From Pseudomonas xantholysinigenes (GTDB lineage: Bacteria > Pseudomonadota > Gammaproteobacteria > Pseudomonadales > Pseudomonadaceae), in the NCBI RefSeq assembly GCF_014268885.2, contig NZ_CP077095.1, forward strand, positions 1,741,501 through 1,805,500: a DNA stretch of 64,000 bases, in the 5' to 3' direction. This document shows, in pieces, positions 33,724 through 43,600 of the stretch. The position numbers and the translations under genes were made by a program. A model generated the notes under the pieces. It was given only the letters and a program-made list of their open reading frames with translations, had not been told where the DNA came from and did no database searches. Within the stretch, counting starts at the first letter, position 1. Each line of letters starts with the position of its first letter.

Positions 33724-35922
33724 ATGTCGGACCGTTTCGAACTTTACCTTACCTGCCCCAAAGGCCTCGAAGGCCTGCTCGCCGAGGAGGCCCGCCAACT
33801 GGGCCTGAAAGAGGTGCGTGAACACACCTCGGCCATTCGCGGCGATGCCGACATGGAAACCGCCTATCGCCTGTGCCTCTGGTCGCGTCTGGCCAACCGT
33901 GTGCTGCTGGTGCTCAAGCGCTTCCCGATGAAGAACGCCGACGATCTGTACGACGGCGTGCACGCGGTCGACTGGGCCGACCACCTGGCTGCCGATGGCA
34001 CCCTGGCCGTGGAGTTCAGCGGCCACGGCTCGGGCATCGACAACACCCACTTCGGCGCGCTCAAGGTCAAGGACGCCATTGTCGACAAACTGCGCAACCG
34101 CGAGGGCCTGCGTCCGTCGGTGGAAAAAGTCGACCCGGATGTGCGCGTGCACCTGCGCCTGGACCGTGGCGAGGCGATCCTGTCCCTGGACCTGTCCGGG
34201 CACAGCCTGCACCAACGTGGCTACCGTCTGCAGCAGGGCGCCGCGCCGCTGAAGGAAAACCTGGCGGCGGCGGTGTTGATCCGCGCCGGCTGGCCGCGTA
34301 TCGCCGCCGAGGGCGGCGCCCTGGCCGACCCGATGTGCGGTGTGGGTACGTTCCTGGTCGAGGCGGCGATGATCGCCGCCGACATGGCCCCCAACCTCAA
34401 GCGCGAGCGCTGGGGCTTCAGCGCCTGGCTCGGCCATGTGCCGGCCCTGTGGCGCAAGGTGCACGACGAGGCCCAGGCCCGAGCCGAGGCAGGCCTGGCC
34501 AAGCCGCCGTTGTGGATCCGTGGCTACGAGGCCGACCCACGCCTGATCCAGCCGGGGCGCAACAACGTCGAGCGTGCAGGCCTGGGTGACTGGGTGAAGA
34601 TCTACCAGGGCGAAGTGGCCAGCTTCGAGCCGCGTCCGGACCAGAACCAGAAAGGCCTGGTGATCAGCAACCCGCCCTACGGCGAGCGCCTGGGTGACGA
34701 GGCCAGCCTGCTGTACCTCTACCAGAACCTCGGCGAGCGCCTGCGCCAGGCCTGTATGGGCTGGGAGGCGGCGGTATTCACCGGTGCGCCCGAGCTGGGC
34801 AAGCGCATGGGGATTCGCAGCCACAAGCAGTACGCCTTCTGGAACGGCGCGCTGCCGTGCAAGTTGCTGCTGTTCAAGGTCCAGCCCGACCAGTTCGTCA
34901 CCGGCGAGCGCCGCCAGGGTCCTGTCGAGGCGGTGGAAGGTGAGTTTCGTCGTCCGCAGCCGGTGGCCAGCGAGCCAGCACGCCTGTCCGAAGGCGCGCA
35001 GATGTTCGCCAACCGCCTGCAGAAGAACTTCAAGCAGTTGGGTAAGTGGGCCCGCCGCGAGAAGATCGATTGCTACCGGGTCTACGATGCCGACATGCCT
35101 GAGTACGCCCTGGCGGTCGACCTGTATCACGATTGGGTGCATGTTCAGGAATACGCCGCACCGCGTTCGGTCGATCCGGAAAAAGCCCAGGCGCGCCTGC
35201 TCGATGCGCTGACTGCGATCCCACAAGCCTTGGGCGTCGACCCGCAGCGCGTGGTGCTCAAGCGCCGCGAGCGTCAGAGTGGCACCCGTCAGTACGAGCG
35301 CCAGGCGACCGAAGGGCGTTTCATGGAAGTCGAGGAGGGCGGCGTCAAGCTGCTGGTCAACCTCACCGACTACCTGGACACCGGGCTGTTCCTCGACCAC
35401 CGCCCAATGCGCCTGCGCATCCAGCGCGAGGCCGCCGGCAAGCGCTTCCTCAACCTGTTCTGCTACACCGCCACGGCCAGCGTGCACGCAGCCAAGGGCG
35501 GCGCGCGCAGCACCACCAGCGTCGACCTGTCCAAGACTTACCTGGACTGGGCGCGGCGTAACCTGTCGCTGAACGGTTTCTCCGAGCGTAACCGCCTGGA
35601 GCAGGGCGATGTGATGGCCTGGTTGCAGGCGGCGACAGAGAGCTATGACCTGATCTTCATCGACCCGCCGACTTTCTCCAACTCCAAGCGCATGGAAGGT
35701 GTATTCGATGTGCAGCGCGACCATGTCGAGCTGCTTGACCTGGCCATGGCGCGTCTGGCGCCGGGCGGCGTGCTGTATTTCTCCAACAACTTCCGCAAGT
35801 TCCAGCTCGACGAGCACCTGGCGACGCGCTATGCGGTGGAGGAAATCAGCGCCCAGACCCTGGACCAGGACTTCGCCCGCAACAACCGCATCCACCGTGC
35901 CTGGCAGTTGCGTTTGAAGTAA
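33724..35922 (+). CDS. rlmL: Bifunctional 23S rRNA methyltransferase RlmK/RlmL
   Basis: 732-residue fused enzyme: RlmL (m2G2445) in the N-terminal half and RlmK (m7G2069) in the C-terminal half. It begins with a THUMP domain (about 45-155). The L-part SAM site is DPMCGVGTFLVEAA, with the catalytic NPPYGER at N316. The K-part has FLNLFCYTATASVHAAKGGA and DLIFIDPPTFSNSKRM. Length is as for pseudomonad orthologues. ATG at 33724 (MSDRFELYLTCPKGLE) is preferred over a TTG two codons upstream. Confidence 0.95.
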   Translation: MSDRFELYLTCPKGLEGLLAEEARQLGLKEVREHTSAIRGDADMETAYRLCLWSRLANRVLLVLKRFPMKNADDLYDGVHAVDWADHLAADGTLAVEFSGHGSGIDNTHFGALKVKDAIVDKLRNREGLRPSVEKVDPDVRVHLRLDRGEAILSLDLSGHSLHQRGYRLQQGAAPLKENLAAAVLIRAGWPRIAAEGGALADPMCGVGTFLVEAAMIAADMAPNLKRERWGFSAWLGHVPALWRKVHDEAQARAEAGLAKPPLWIRGYEADPRLIQPGRNNVERAGLGDWVKIYQGEVASFEPRPDQNQKGLVISNPPYGERLGDEASLLYLYQNLGERLRQACMGWEAAVFTGAPELGKRMGIRSHKQYAFWNGALPCKLLLFKVQPDQFVTGERRQGPVEAVEGEFRRPQPVASEPARLSEGAQMFANRLQKNFKQLGKWARREKIDCYRVYDADMPEYALAVDLYHDWVHVQEYAAPRSVDPEKAQARLLDALTAIPQALGVDPQRVVLKRRERQSGTRQYERQATEGRFMEVEEGGVKLLVNLTDYLDTGLFLDHRPMRLRIQREAAGKRFLNLFCYTATASVHAAKGGARSTTSVDLSKTYLDWARRNLSLNGFSERNRLEQGDVMAWLQAATESYDLIFIDPPTFSNSKRMEGVFDVQRDHVELLDLAMARLAPGGVLYFSNNFRKFQLDEHLATRYAVEEISAQTLDQDFARNNRIHRAWQLRLK

Positions 35923-36017
35923 GCCGACGAGGTACATGGCGCCGCTGCTGGCCAGTGGCTATAAAACAGTACAGGGCGGGACAATTCGCAGGACGCTGAC
36001 GTTGTAGAGAGTCCTCT

Positions 36018-38414
36018 ATGTCGAACCCAGGCGTACCTGCGAAGCTGCCGGGCCTGCTCGGCGACGAGCTGTCGGCCTGGGTTGTGGCCTTGGCGGCGCT
36101 GGTCGCCGGGTGCCTGCTCAGCGCCGTGCTGGCCACCGCCACCCACGCCTACCACAAGCAGCAGTTGCGCCAGCGCTTCGAGCTGCTGGCCAGTGAGCGC
36201 TATAGCCGTATCGCCGAACGGTTCGAGGAACAGGAGCAGCGCCTGGACGGCTTGCGCCGCTTCTTCAGCTATTCCAGCGAGATCACCCCCCGCGAATTCG
36301 ACGGCTATGCCCGGCCCTTGCTGCATCGCACCCAGGCCTATTCGTGGGCGCCGCGGGTCGAGGCCGCGCAGCGCGAAGCCTTCGAGCAGCGTGCCAGTGC
36401 CTGGCTTGGGCAGCCCTACCAGATCCGCGATCGCGATGCCCAGGGCGCTTGGCATCGAGCGCCCGCGCGCGACTACTACTATCCGGTGCTGTTCACCCAG
36501 GCGGCGAGCAGGCAGGGTCAGCCCTATGGCCTGGACCTGCGCGGCCAAGCGCTGCGCGAGGCGACCCTGGCCAGGGCCTTGAGCCCTGGCAGCATGGCGG
36601 TGTCCGCGCCGTTGGACATGCTCAGCGTCGAACCGGCCTATACTCGCGGCCTGCTGATCGTCGCTCCGGTGTTCGCCGATACGGCGGTCGCCGACGCGCC
36701 GCCCAGTGGCTATGTCATGGCGTTGCTGAGCCTGCGCCAACTGATCGCTGAAAGCCTGCCCACCGTGGCCGACGATAATCTGGTGGTGCGCATCCTCGAC
36801 CTGTCCGGCGCGGATGGGCATGAGGTGCTGTTCGACTCGGGCAATCCGCCAGCGCCCATGGACCTGGCCAGCAACCACCTGTTGCATCTGGCCGATCATC
36901 ACTACCAATTGGATATCCGCGCCAGCCAGAACTTCCTCGCGGCCAACCGCTCCTCGGCAGTGACGGTGGTCAGTGTGCTGGGCGTTCTGCTCAGCCTGAT
37001 GTTGGCAGCCTTGCTGTACAGCCTGTTCAACCAGCGCCAGCGCGCCTTGGGGCTGGTCGCCCGGCGCACGGCGCAACTGCGGGTCAGTGAGCAGTCGTTG
37101 CGAGAGACCCACAATCAGCTGCGCAGCGTGCTCGATGCCGCGACCCAGGTGGCGATCATCGCCACCAGCCTGCGTGGGGTGATCGGCACCTTCAACGCTG
37201 GCGCCGAACGCATGCTGGGCTATTCAGCCGACGAGGCCCTGGGTCGCCTGACCCTGGAGGACCTGGTGCAGCCCGAGGAGCTGCATCGGCGCGGCCATGC
37301 CTTGAGCCAGCGCTACGGTCGCGAGGTCGGTGCCGGGCAGGCGATGTTCGCCGAAACGGTGCAAGAGGGCGCGGGCGAGCCGGCCGATTGGACCCTGGTG
37401 CGCAAGGATGGCAGCCACTTGCTGGCCAACATGCTGGTGACGGCGGTGCTCGACGAGCAGGGCTTGTGGGTGGGCTACCTGGCGATCTGTATCGACGTTA
37501 CCGAGCGTCGTCGGGTGCATGAGGCGCTGGCGGCGCGTGATCGCCTGCTGGAAAAGCTCAGCGACGAGGTGCCGGGGGGGATTTATCAGTACCGCCTGGA
37601 TGCTGACGGTCATTCCTGTTTCCCCTACGCCAGCCGGGGTTTGCACGATATCTACGAGGTCGACCTGGCGTTGCTGCACCAGGACGCCGCGGCGGTATTC
37701 GAGCGCATTCATCCCGACGACCTGGAGCGGGTGCGGCGCTCGGTGCGTTATTCCGCCGAGCAGTTGACGCCCTGGCGGGAGGAGTATCGGGTGTGCCTGC
37801 CACGTGCCGGGCTGCGCTGGGTGCGGGGCGAGGCGACGCCAGAGCTCGGTGACCATGGCTGCACGCTCTGGCACGGCTATCTCACCGATATTACCGACCT
37901 CAAGCGGGTGGAAGAGGAATTGCGCACCTTGTCGGTCACCGATGCCCTGACAGGCATCCACAATCGTCGGTATTTCCAGGAACGCCTGCGCGGCGAGTTG
38001 GATCGGGCGCAGCGCGATGGGCTGGATTTGGCGGTGATCATGCTGGACATCGATCATTTCAAACGGATCAACGACCAGTTCGGCCACGCGGTGGGGGACC
38101 ATGTGCTACGCAGTCTGTGCCAGCGGATCGGCCACCGGCTGCGGCGCACGGATGTGTTCTGCCGCTTGGGCGGCGAGGAGTTCATGGTGCTGTGCCCCGG
38201 GAGCAACGCCGGGCAGGCGCGGGTGTTGGCGATGGAGCTGTGGCAGGGGGTACGTAGCGTGCCGGTGGAGGGTGTCGGGCGGGTGACGGCGAGCTTTGGT
38301 GTAGCGGGGTGGCGGCCCGGAGAGGGCGCCGATGCGCTGCTGTTGCGAGCGGATGCGGGGGTCTACACAGCCAAGCAGGCGGGGCGGGATCGGGTTGAGG
38401 GCGAGGTGCCTTGA
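36018..38414 (+). CDS. CHASE/PAS/GGDEF sensory diguanylate cyclase
   Basis: 798-residue membrane cyclase. A helix near residues 22-43 (VVALAALVAGCLLSAVLATA) and one near 314-336 (VTVVSVLGVLLSLMLAALLY) enclose a periplasmic CHASE domain (FRRFFSYSSEIT-like start, then PRVEAAQREAFEQRA). Two PAS domains follow (RSVLDAATQVAIIATS; DEVPGGIYQYRLDADG with a PAC-type end DITDLKRVEEEL). The GGDEF domain has an intact G718-G-E-E-F722 and an RxxD I-site at 709-712 (RRTD), so it should be active and product-inhibited. It sits between rlmL and dacB, which I recall as neighbours in P. aeruginosa, suggesting an insertion or a loss there. Signal unknown. Confidence 0.9.
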   Translation: MSNPGVPAKLPGLLGDELSAWVVALAALVAGCLLSAVLATATHAYHKQQLRQRFELLASERYSRIAERFEEQEQRLDGLRRFFSYSSEITPREFDGYARPLLHRTQAYSWAPRVEAAQREAFEQRASAWLGQPYQIRDRDAQGAWHRAPARDYYYPVLFTQAASRQGQPYGLDLRGQALREATLARALSPGSMAVSAPLDMLSVEPAYTRGLLIVAPVFADTAVADAPPSGYVMALLSLRQLIAESLPTVADDNLVVRILDLSGADGHEVLFDSGNPPAPMDLASNHLLHLADHHYQLDIRASQNFLAANRSSAVTVVSVLGVLLSLMLAALLYSLFNQRQRALGLVARRTAQLRVSEQSLRETHNQLRSVLDAATQVAIIATSLRGVIGTFNAGAERMLGYSADEALGRLTLEDLVQPEELHRRGHALSQRYGREVGAGQAMFAETVQEGAGEPADWTLVRKDGSHLLANMLVTAVLDEQGLWVGYLAICIDVTERRRVHEALAARDRLLEKLSDEVPGGIYQYRLDADGHSCFPYASRGLHDIYEVDLALLHQDAAAVFERIHPDDLERVRRSVRYSAEQLTPWREEYRVCLPRAGLRWVRGEATPELGDHGCTLWHGYLTDITDLKRVEEELRTLSVTDALTGIHNRRYFQERLRGELDRAQRDGLDLAVIMLDIDHFKRINDQFGHAVGDHVLRSLCQRIGHRLRRTDVFCRLGGEEFMVLCPGSNAGQARVLAMELWQGVRSVPVEGVGRVTASFGVAGWRPGEGADALLLRADAGVYTAKQAGRDRVEGEVP

Positions 38415-38522
38415 GAGAAGGGCGTCAAGTATTCGCCGAGGGATCGTGCTGGGGGCAAGTCATTAGGAGTCAGCTTTGCAGGCGAGCCAGGCAACGCGGT
38501 GCCTGGCACCGGCTGCGCCGGT

Positions 38523-38592
38523 GTTCGCGGCTGAAGCCGCTCCCACAGGGATAGCGCCGACCTTAAGCCATGCGCTGCGCCTGTGGGAGCGG
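38523..38592. repeat. REP-like pair (degenerate)
   Basis: GGCTGAAGCCGCTCCCACAGGG at left and CCTGTGGGAGCGG at right form a degenerate REP pair between the diguanylate cyclase (plus) and dacB (minus). Confidence 0.7.
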
Positions 38593-38629
38593 ACCGAGGT
38601 GCAGAAAGTTTATCGGCAAGCCCCTCGGC

Positions 38630-40093
38630 TCAGGGCATCACGCCAACCGTGCCATTACCCACCTTCGGCTGCCGGTAGAGGTCCAGCAATACCTGATCCA
38701 GCACCTGCGAGGCGCCCCAAGGCTTGGGGTCGTTGAGGATCGCCGCCACGGCCCAGGTGTGGCCATTACTGTCGCGGCTGAATCCGGCAATCGCCCGCAC
38801 GGTGTTCAGGGTGCCGGTCTTGATATGCCCCTCGCCAGTCATGGCCGTGCGCTTGAGGCGCTTGCGCATGGTGCCGTCCATGCCCACCAGCGGCATCGAA
38901 CTGATGAACTCGGCGGCGTACGGGCTCTTCCACGCGGCCTGCAGCAACGCCGCCATTTCCCGGGTGCTGACCCGTTCGGCGCGGGACAGCCCCGAGCCGT
39001 TCTCCATCACCAGGTGCGGCGAGGTGATGCCTTTCTTGGCCATCCACTGCCGTACCACGCGCTGGGCGGCGCGGGCATCGTCGCCGTCGGCGTCGGTGCG
39101 GAACTGCGCGCCGAGGCTGAGGAACAGCTGCTGGGCCATGGTGTTGTTGCTGTACTTGTTAATGTCGCGGATCACTTCCACCAGGTCCGGCGAGAAGGCC
39201 CGAGCCAGCAGGCGCGCGCTCTTGGGCACGTTCTCGAAGCGGTCGCGGCCCTGGATGCTGCCGCCCAGCTCGTTCCAGATGGCGCGCACCGCGCCAGCGG
39301 CGTAGGTCGGGTGGTCGAGCAGCGCCAGGTAGGTCTGCGAGTTACAGCCATCGGCCAGTTGTCCGCTGACGGTCACGCTGACGCCATCGGGCTGCACCAC
39401 GGGGTTGTAGCGGACCTCACCGGTGCATTGCTTGCCCGACAACGCCTTCACCTGGTTGTCGATGCGGATGCTGGCGATCGGTGGCTCGACCGAGACCGTC
39501 ACCTTGCCGCCGTCGTTGCGGGCAACGAAGCGCAGGGCCTTGAGGTTGACCAGCAGCGAATCCGGCTTGACCAGGAACGGCTTGTTGTCGTCGCCGCCAT
39601 CGTCATTGAACTGTGGCAGGTTGGGTTGCACGAAATGACTGCGGTCCAGCACCAGGTCGCCGGTCACGGTACGCACGCCGTTGGCGCGCAGGTCGCGCAT
39701 CAGCAACCAGAGTTTTTCCATGTTCAGCTTGGGATCGCCGCCGCCCTTGAGGTAGAGGTTGCCGTTGAGCACGCCATTGCTCAGGGTGCCGTCGGTGTAG
39801 AACTCGGTCTTCCATTGGAAGGTCGGCCCCAGCAGCTCCAGCGCAGCGTAGGTGGTCACCAGCTTCATGGTCGAGGCAGGGTTCACCGACACATCGGCGT
39901 TGAACACGGTCGCGGTGCCCGGCCCGTCAAGTGGCAGCATCACCAGGGACAGGGCCGAGTCTTGCAGTTTGTTGGTCTTGAGTGCCTGCTGCACCTTAGG
40001 TGGCAGGCTGGTGTTGACGGCGGCGGCCTGGACGGACAGCGAGAATGGCAGGAACAGGCCGGCGAGCAGTAGTGGGCGGAGCGTCTTGATCAT
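38630..40093 (-). CDS. dacB: D-alanyl-D-alanine carboxypeptidase/endopeptidase (PBP4)
   Basis: 487-residue class C penicillin-binding protein of the DacB/PBP4 type, a periplasmic DD-carboxypeptidase and endopeptidase in peptidoglycan remodelling. The signal peptide is MIKTLRPLLLAGLFLPFSLS ending at VQA. The active-site S74-T-M-K77, the second motif S-N-N (NKYSNNTMAQ) and the third motif K-T-G (HIKTGTLN) are all intact. The start at 40093 gives a complete signal peptide; the longer frame does not. In pseudomonads PBP4 loss triggers ampC induction. It is divergent from yggL. Confidence 0.95.
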   Translation of the reverse strand: MIKTLRPLLLAGLFLPFSLSVQAAAVNTSLPPKVQQALKTNKLQDSALSLVMLPLDGPGTATVFNADVSVNPASTMKLVTTYAALELLGPTFQWKTEFYTDGTLSNGVLNGNLYLKGGGDPKLNMEKLWLLMRDLRANGVRTVTGDLVLDRSHFVQPNLPQFNDDGGDDNKPFLVKPDSLLVNLKALRFVARNDGGKVTVSVEPPIASIRIDNQVKALSGKQCTGEVRYNPVVQPDGVSVTVSGQLADGCNSQTYLALLDHPTYAAGAVRAIWNELGGSIQGRDRFENVPKSARLLARAFSPDLVEVIRDINKYSNNTMAQQLFLSLGAQFRTDADGDDARAAQRVVRQWMAKKGITSPHLVMENGSGLSRAERVSTREMAALLQAAWKSPYAAEFISSMPLVGMDGTMRKRLKRTAMTGEGHIKTGTLNTVRAIAGFSRDSNGHTWAVAAILNDPKPWGASQVLDQVLLDLYRQPKVGNGTVGVMP

Positions 40094-40277
40094 GAGTGCG
40101 CGAACCCTGCGGGCGAGGGAAAAGACAACGGGGCTGTAAAAATGATGGCCCCAGGACGAAATATAGTGCGCATTATGCCCCAAGCGTGGTGAACATGGGC
40201 TGTGTTCGACGGAAAAGCGCCGTTACCGTGTGGAAACTGGTAAAGTGCCGCGCGTAATTAATTGAGAGGATTGTTTC

Positions 40278-40622
40278 ATGGCTACCAACCGTTCCCGTCG
40301 TCTGCGCAAGAAACTGTGCGTGGACGAATTCCAGGAGCTGGGTTTTGAACTGAACCTGGGCTTCAAGGAAGACCTGTCCGATGAAGCCATCGATGCCTTC
40401 CTCGACGCCTTCCTGGCTGAAGCCATGGATGCCAACGGCCTGGATTATGTCGGCGGCGACGACTTCGGCCTGGTCTGCAAGGCAACCCGTGGTTCGGTCA
40501 GCGAAGAGCAGCGTGCGGCTGTCGAATCCTGGCTCAAAGGCCGCAGCGAACTGACCAATATCGAAGTCAGCCCACTGCTGGACGCCTGGTACCCGGAAAA
40601 ACCGATCAACTCGGCTTCCTGA
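40278..40622 (+). CDS. yggL: YggL family 50S ribosome-associated protein
   Basis: 114-residue DUF469/YggL protein. MATNRSRRLRKKLCVDEFQE is the conserved N-terminus, followed by ELGFELNLGFKEDLSDEAID, and it ends VSPLLDAWYPEKP. The family binds the 50S subunit and affects ribosome assembly or stability. GAGAGGA precedes the ATG. It is divergent from dacB and convergent with rocS2. Confidence 0.9.
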   Translation: MATNRSRRLRKKLCVDEFQELGFELNLGFKEDLSDEAIDAFLDAFLAEAMDANGLDYVGGDDFGLVCKATRGSVSEEQRAAVESWLKGRSELTNIEVSPLLDAWYPEKPINSAS

Positions 40623-40644
40623 TCGGCGCAGGCGGCGCCCGTTG

Positions 40645-43600
40645 TCAGTGCGCCGCCTCACCTGCCTCGGCCAGGCGCAACTGCCTGGCCAGGGCCTTCT
40701 CCGCGCGCCGCATGTGCCGCGCCAGCGCCTGACGGCGTTTCTTTCGTTCGTCCACGGCTAGACCGGGCGTCTCCAGGGCTTCACACGCCTGCATCAATGA
40801 CCTTGCCTCCAGCATGCGAGCCGCGCTGAGGATCTTGTGCGCCTGCGCGCAAAGCGTCGCCTCATCCTCGCTCGGGTCAATGAGCATGAGGGTTTCCAAG
40901 TCTTCGCGAAGGCTTTGGCGCAGGGCACCGAGCAGGCGTTGGCGGTCGCCGGCATTGTCGCCGACGATGGCCGACAGGCCGGCGAGCGCGATGGGCGAGG
41001 GCGATACCGGGCAGTAGCTGCATTGCCGGGATAGGTGTGCAACCTGTGTGAGGCGCTGACCGAGGGCTTGCAAACCGATGGGCTTGAGCAGGCAGTCGTC
41101 CATGCCGGCGTCGAGGCATTGCTGGCGCACCTCGGGCTGGGCATTGGCGGTATAACCGAGCAGGCAGCAAGGTGGTCGGCCTTGCTGGCGTTCCTCGGCG
41201 CGCACCGCCCTGGCCAGTTCATAGCCATTCATCAAGGGCATGTTGCAGTCGATGATCAGCACGTCGAAACAACCTTCGCGCCATTTGCGCAGCCCGTCGC
41301 GGCCATCACTGGCGGACTCCTGGCCCAAGCCCAGGTAACTCAACTGTTGGGCCATCAACAGCAGGTTCGCGGGGTGGTCGTCGACCACCAGGATGCGCAG
41401 GTGTGAGTCGGGGCGGGCGATATCGCTGTCGAGCAGCGTTACGGTTTCGCTCGGGTCGATGCAGTGCAGCGGCATCACCAGGCGTACCCGGGTCCCCACG
41501 CCGTGCAAGCTCTGCAAGTCGAGCTCGCCGCCCATCATGGTGCACAGGTTACGGCTGATGACCAGGCCCAGCCCGGTGCCGGCGCGGGCACCGTCGCTGT
41601 AGGGGTTGGCCTGCACGAAAGGCGAGAACAGGCGCTGCAGGTCATGCGCATGGATACCGATGCCGCTGTCGCGGACTTCGAGATCGAGCGTCGGTGTGGC
41701 GGACGCGTCGTCATGCCGCAGGTCGACGGTGATGCGCACCTGGCCCTGTTCGGTGAACTTGATGGCGTTGCTTACCAGGTTCGACAGCACTTGCTTGAAA
41801 CGCACCGGATCGAGCATCGCATGGCAGCGCGCCTGATCGGCGATCACCACATCCAGCGCCAGGCCCTTGTGACGGGCCAGGCCCTCGAACACCCGCCCGA
41901 CCGACTCGACCAATGCTGCCAGGTCCACAGGTTCTGGAGCCAGGGACAGGTGCCCGGATTCGATCCGGGCGATATCCAGGATGTCGCCGATAAGCCCCAG
42001 CAGATCCTTGGCCGAATGATGGGCGACCTCCAGGGCTGGGCGGTCGAGCCGGCCCTGGTCAGCACGTCTTAGCGCCAGCTCGAGCATGCCGATCAAGGCG
42101 TTCATCGGCGTGCGGATCTCATGGCTGATGGTGGCCAGGAAGGTGCTTTTGGCGCGGTTGGCGTCGTCGGCTTGTTGCTTGGCCAGGCGCAGGTCCTGAA
42201 CCAGGGCGCGGCGCTCGCTGATATCGATCCAGCCACCGATGATGCCTTGCATCTCGCCCAGCGAGTCGCGGTAGGGCAGGATCCAGTGATAGATCGTCAG
42301 TTGCCTGCCATTCAGGCGCAGGGGGCGATCGAGGATCAGTGGCCTGCCTTGGGCCATGACCTGGCGGTAGTCGTCCTGCACCTGGCGGGTGTAGTCATCA
42401 TCGCTGACGGGGCTATCGTCGAGACACTTGCCGATGACCTGGTCGAGGTCGGCGCCCAGGGCCTGAAGGTAGCTGTCATTGCAGCTCTGCAGGCGGCCTT
42501 CGCGGTCGCGCACGTACATGGGGTGAGGCGTGCCGTTGAGCAGCGCGCCCATGAATTCCAACTGGTCGTTCAGGGCCCGTTCGGCGCGCTGGCGCTGCCT
42601 GATCTGACGGCGCAGCCGGGCGTTCCAGACCAATGCGACCACCAGTAGGATGCCAATCACGCCCACCACTTGCAGGATGATGCGGCGATAGTTGCGCCAG
42701 TAGGCATCGTCCATGCCGTGGTCGCGCCAGCGGCTGTTGATCACGCCCAGCTCTTCCGGCGAGATGCTCAGCAACGCCTTGTCGAGTATCGAGGCCAGTT
42801 CACCGGCCATGGCAGTAGTCGCCATCGAGAAGGTCGCCGGTTCCGTGCCGACGGTGCTGCGGATGACCAGGTCGTTGCTGTTGGCGAGCATGTGGTTGGC
42901 GTCGATCAGGGTGGCGATCGCCGCGTCCACCGCGCCGCTGCTGAGCAGGGCCATGGAGTAGTAGGTACTTTCGGTGGCGACCTGGTGGACCTGTGGGTGA
43001 TGGGTACTGAGCAGACCAGCCACGGTGCTGTCGCGGGGCACGGCGACACGTTTGCCTTTCAGTTGCTTGAGGCTGGCCGGATGGTCGGTGCCGGTATGGC
43101 CGACCAGCACGTAGGCGCTTTCGAGGTAGGGTCTGCTGACTAGCAATGGGTCGCCCTGGCGGGTATCGGTGGAAAGGCTGGCGATGATGTCGGCGCGTCC
43201 AGACTCGAGTTGGTCGAGCATGTCGCCATCACCGCTGGCGCGGCGAATCTCGAAGCGCAGGCCGGTGCGTAGGCGGATGAGTTCGAGCAGGTCGGCGACG
43301 ATACCGCGCAGGCGCCCGTTGCTGTCGAAGAAGGTCAGGGGGGCGGCGGTCTCGTTGACCACCACGCGCATGACCGGATGATTGCGTAGCCAGGTTTCTT
43401 CCCGTGGCGACAGTTGCAGCTTGCGGTCGGTCAACAGGCGGCCGCTGCTGGCGCTCCAACGTTTGAAAATGTCGTTGCGGGTGGCGGTGGGCTGGGCGTC
43501 CAGGGCGGCATCGATCAGCGTGCGCAGCATTGGGTCGTCCGCGCGCAGGGCGAAGCTGAAGCCCACTGCTTCATGTTTGCCAAAGTTGGCCATGCGCAGG

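Noticed and set aside
38498..38513. TGGCACCGGCTGCGCC as a sigma-54 promoter upstream of the REP-like pair
   Set aside because: Spacing fits but the -12 element lacks TTGC and no plus-strand gene follows; it is within repeat-like DNA.
40630..40658. 9-bp stem AGGCGGCGC/GCGCCGCCT between yggL and rocS2 as terminator
   Set aside because: No T-run on either side and it overlaps the rocS2 stop codon; no claim made.
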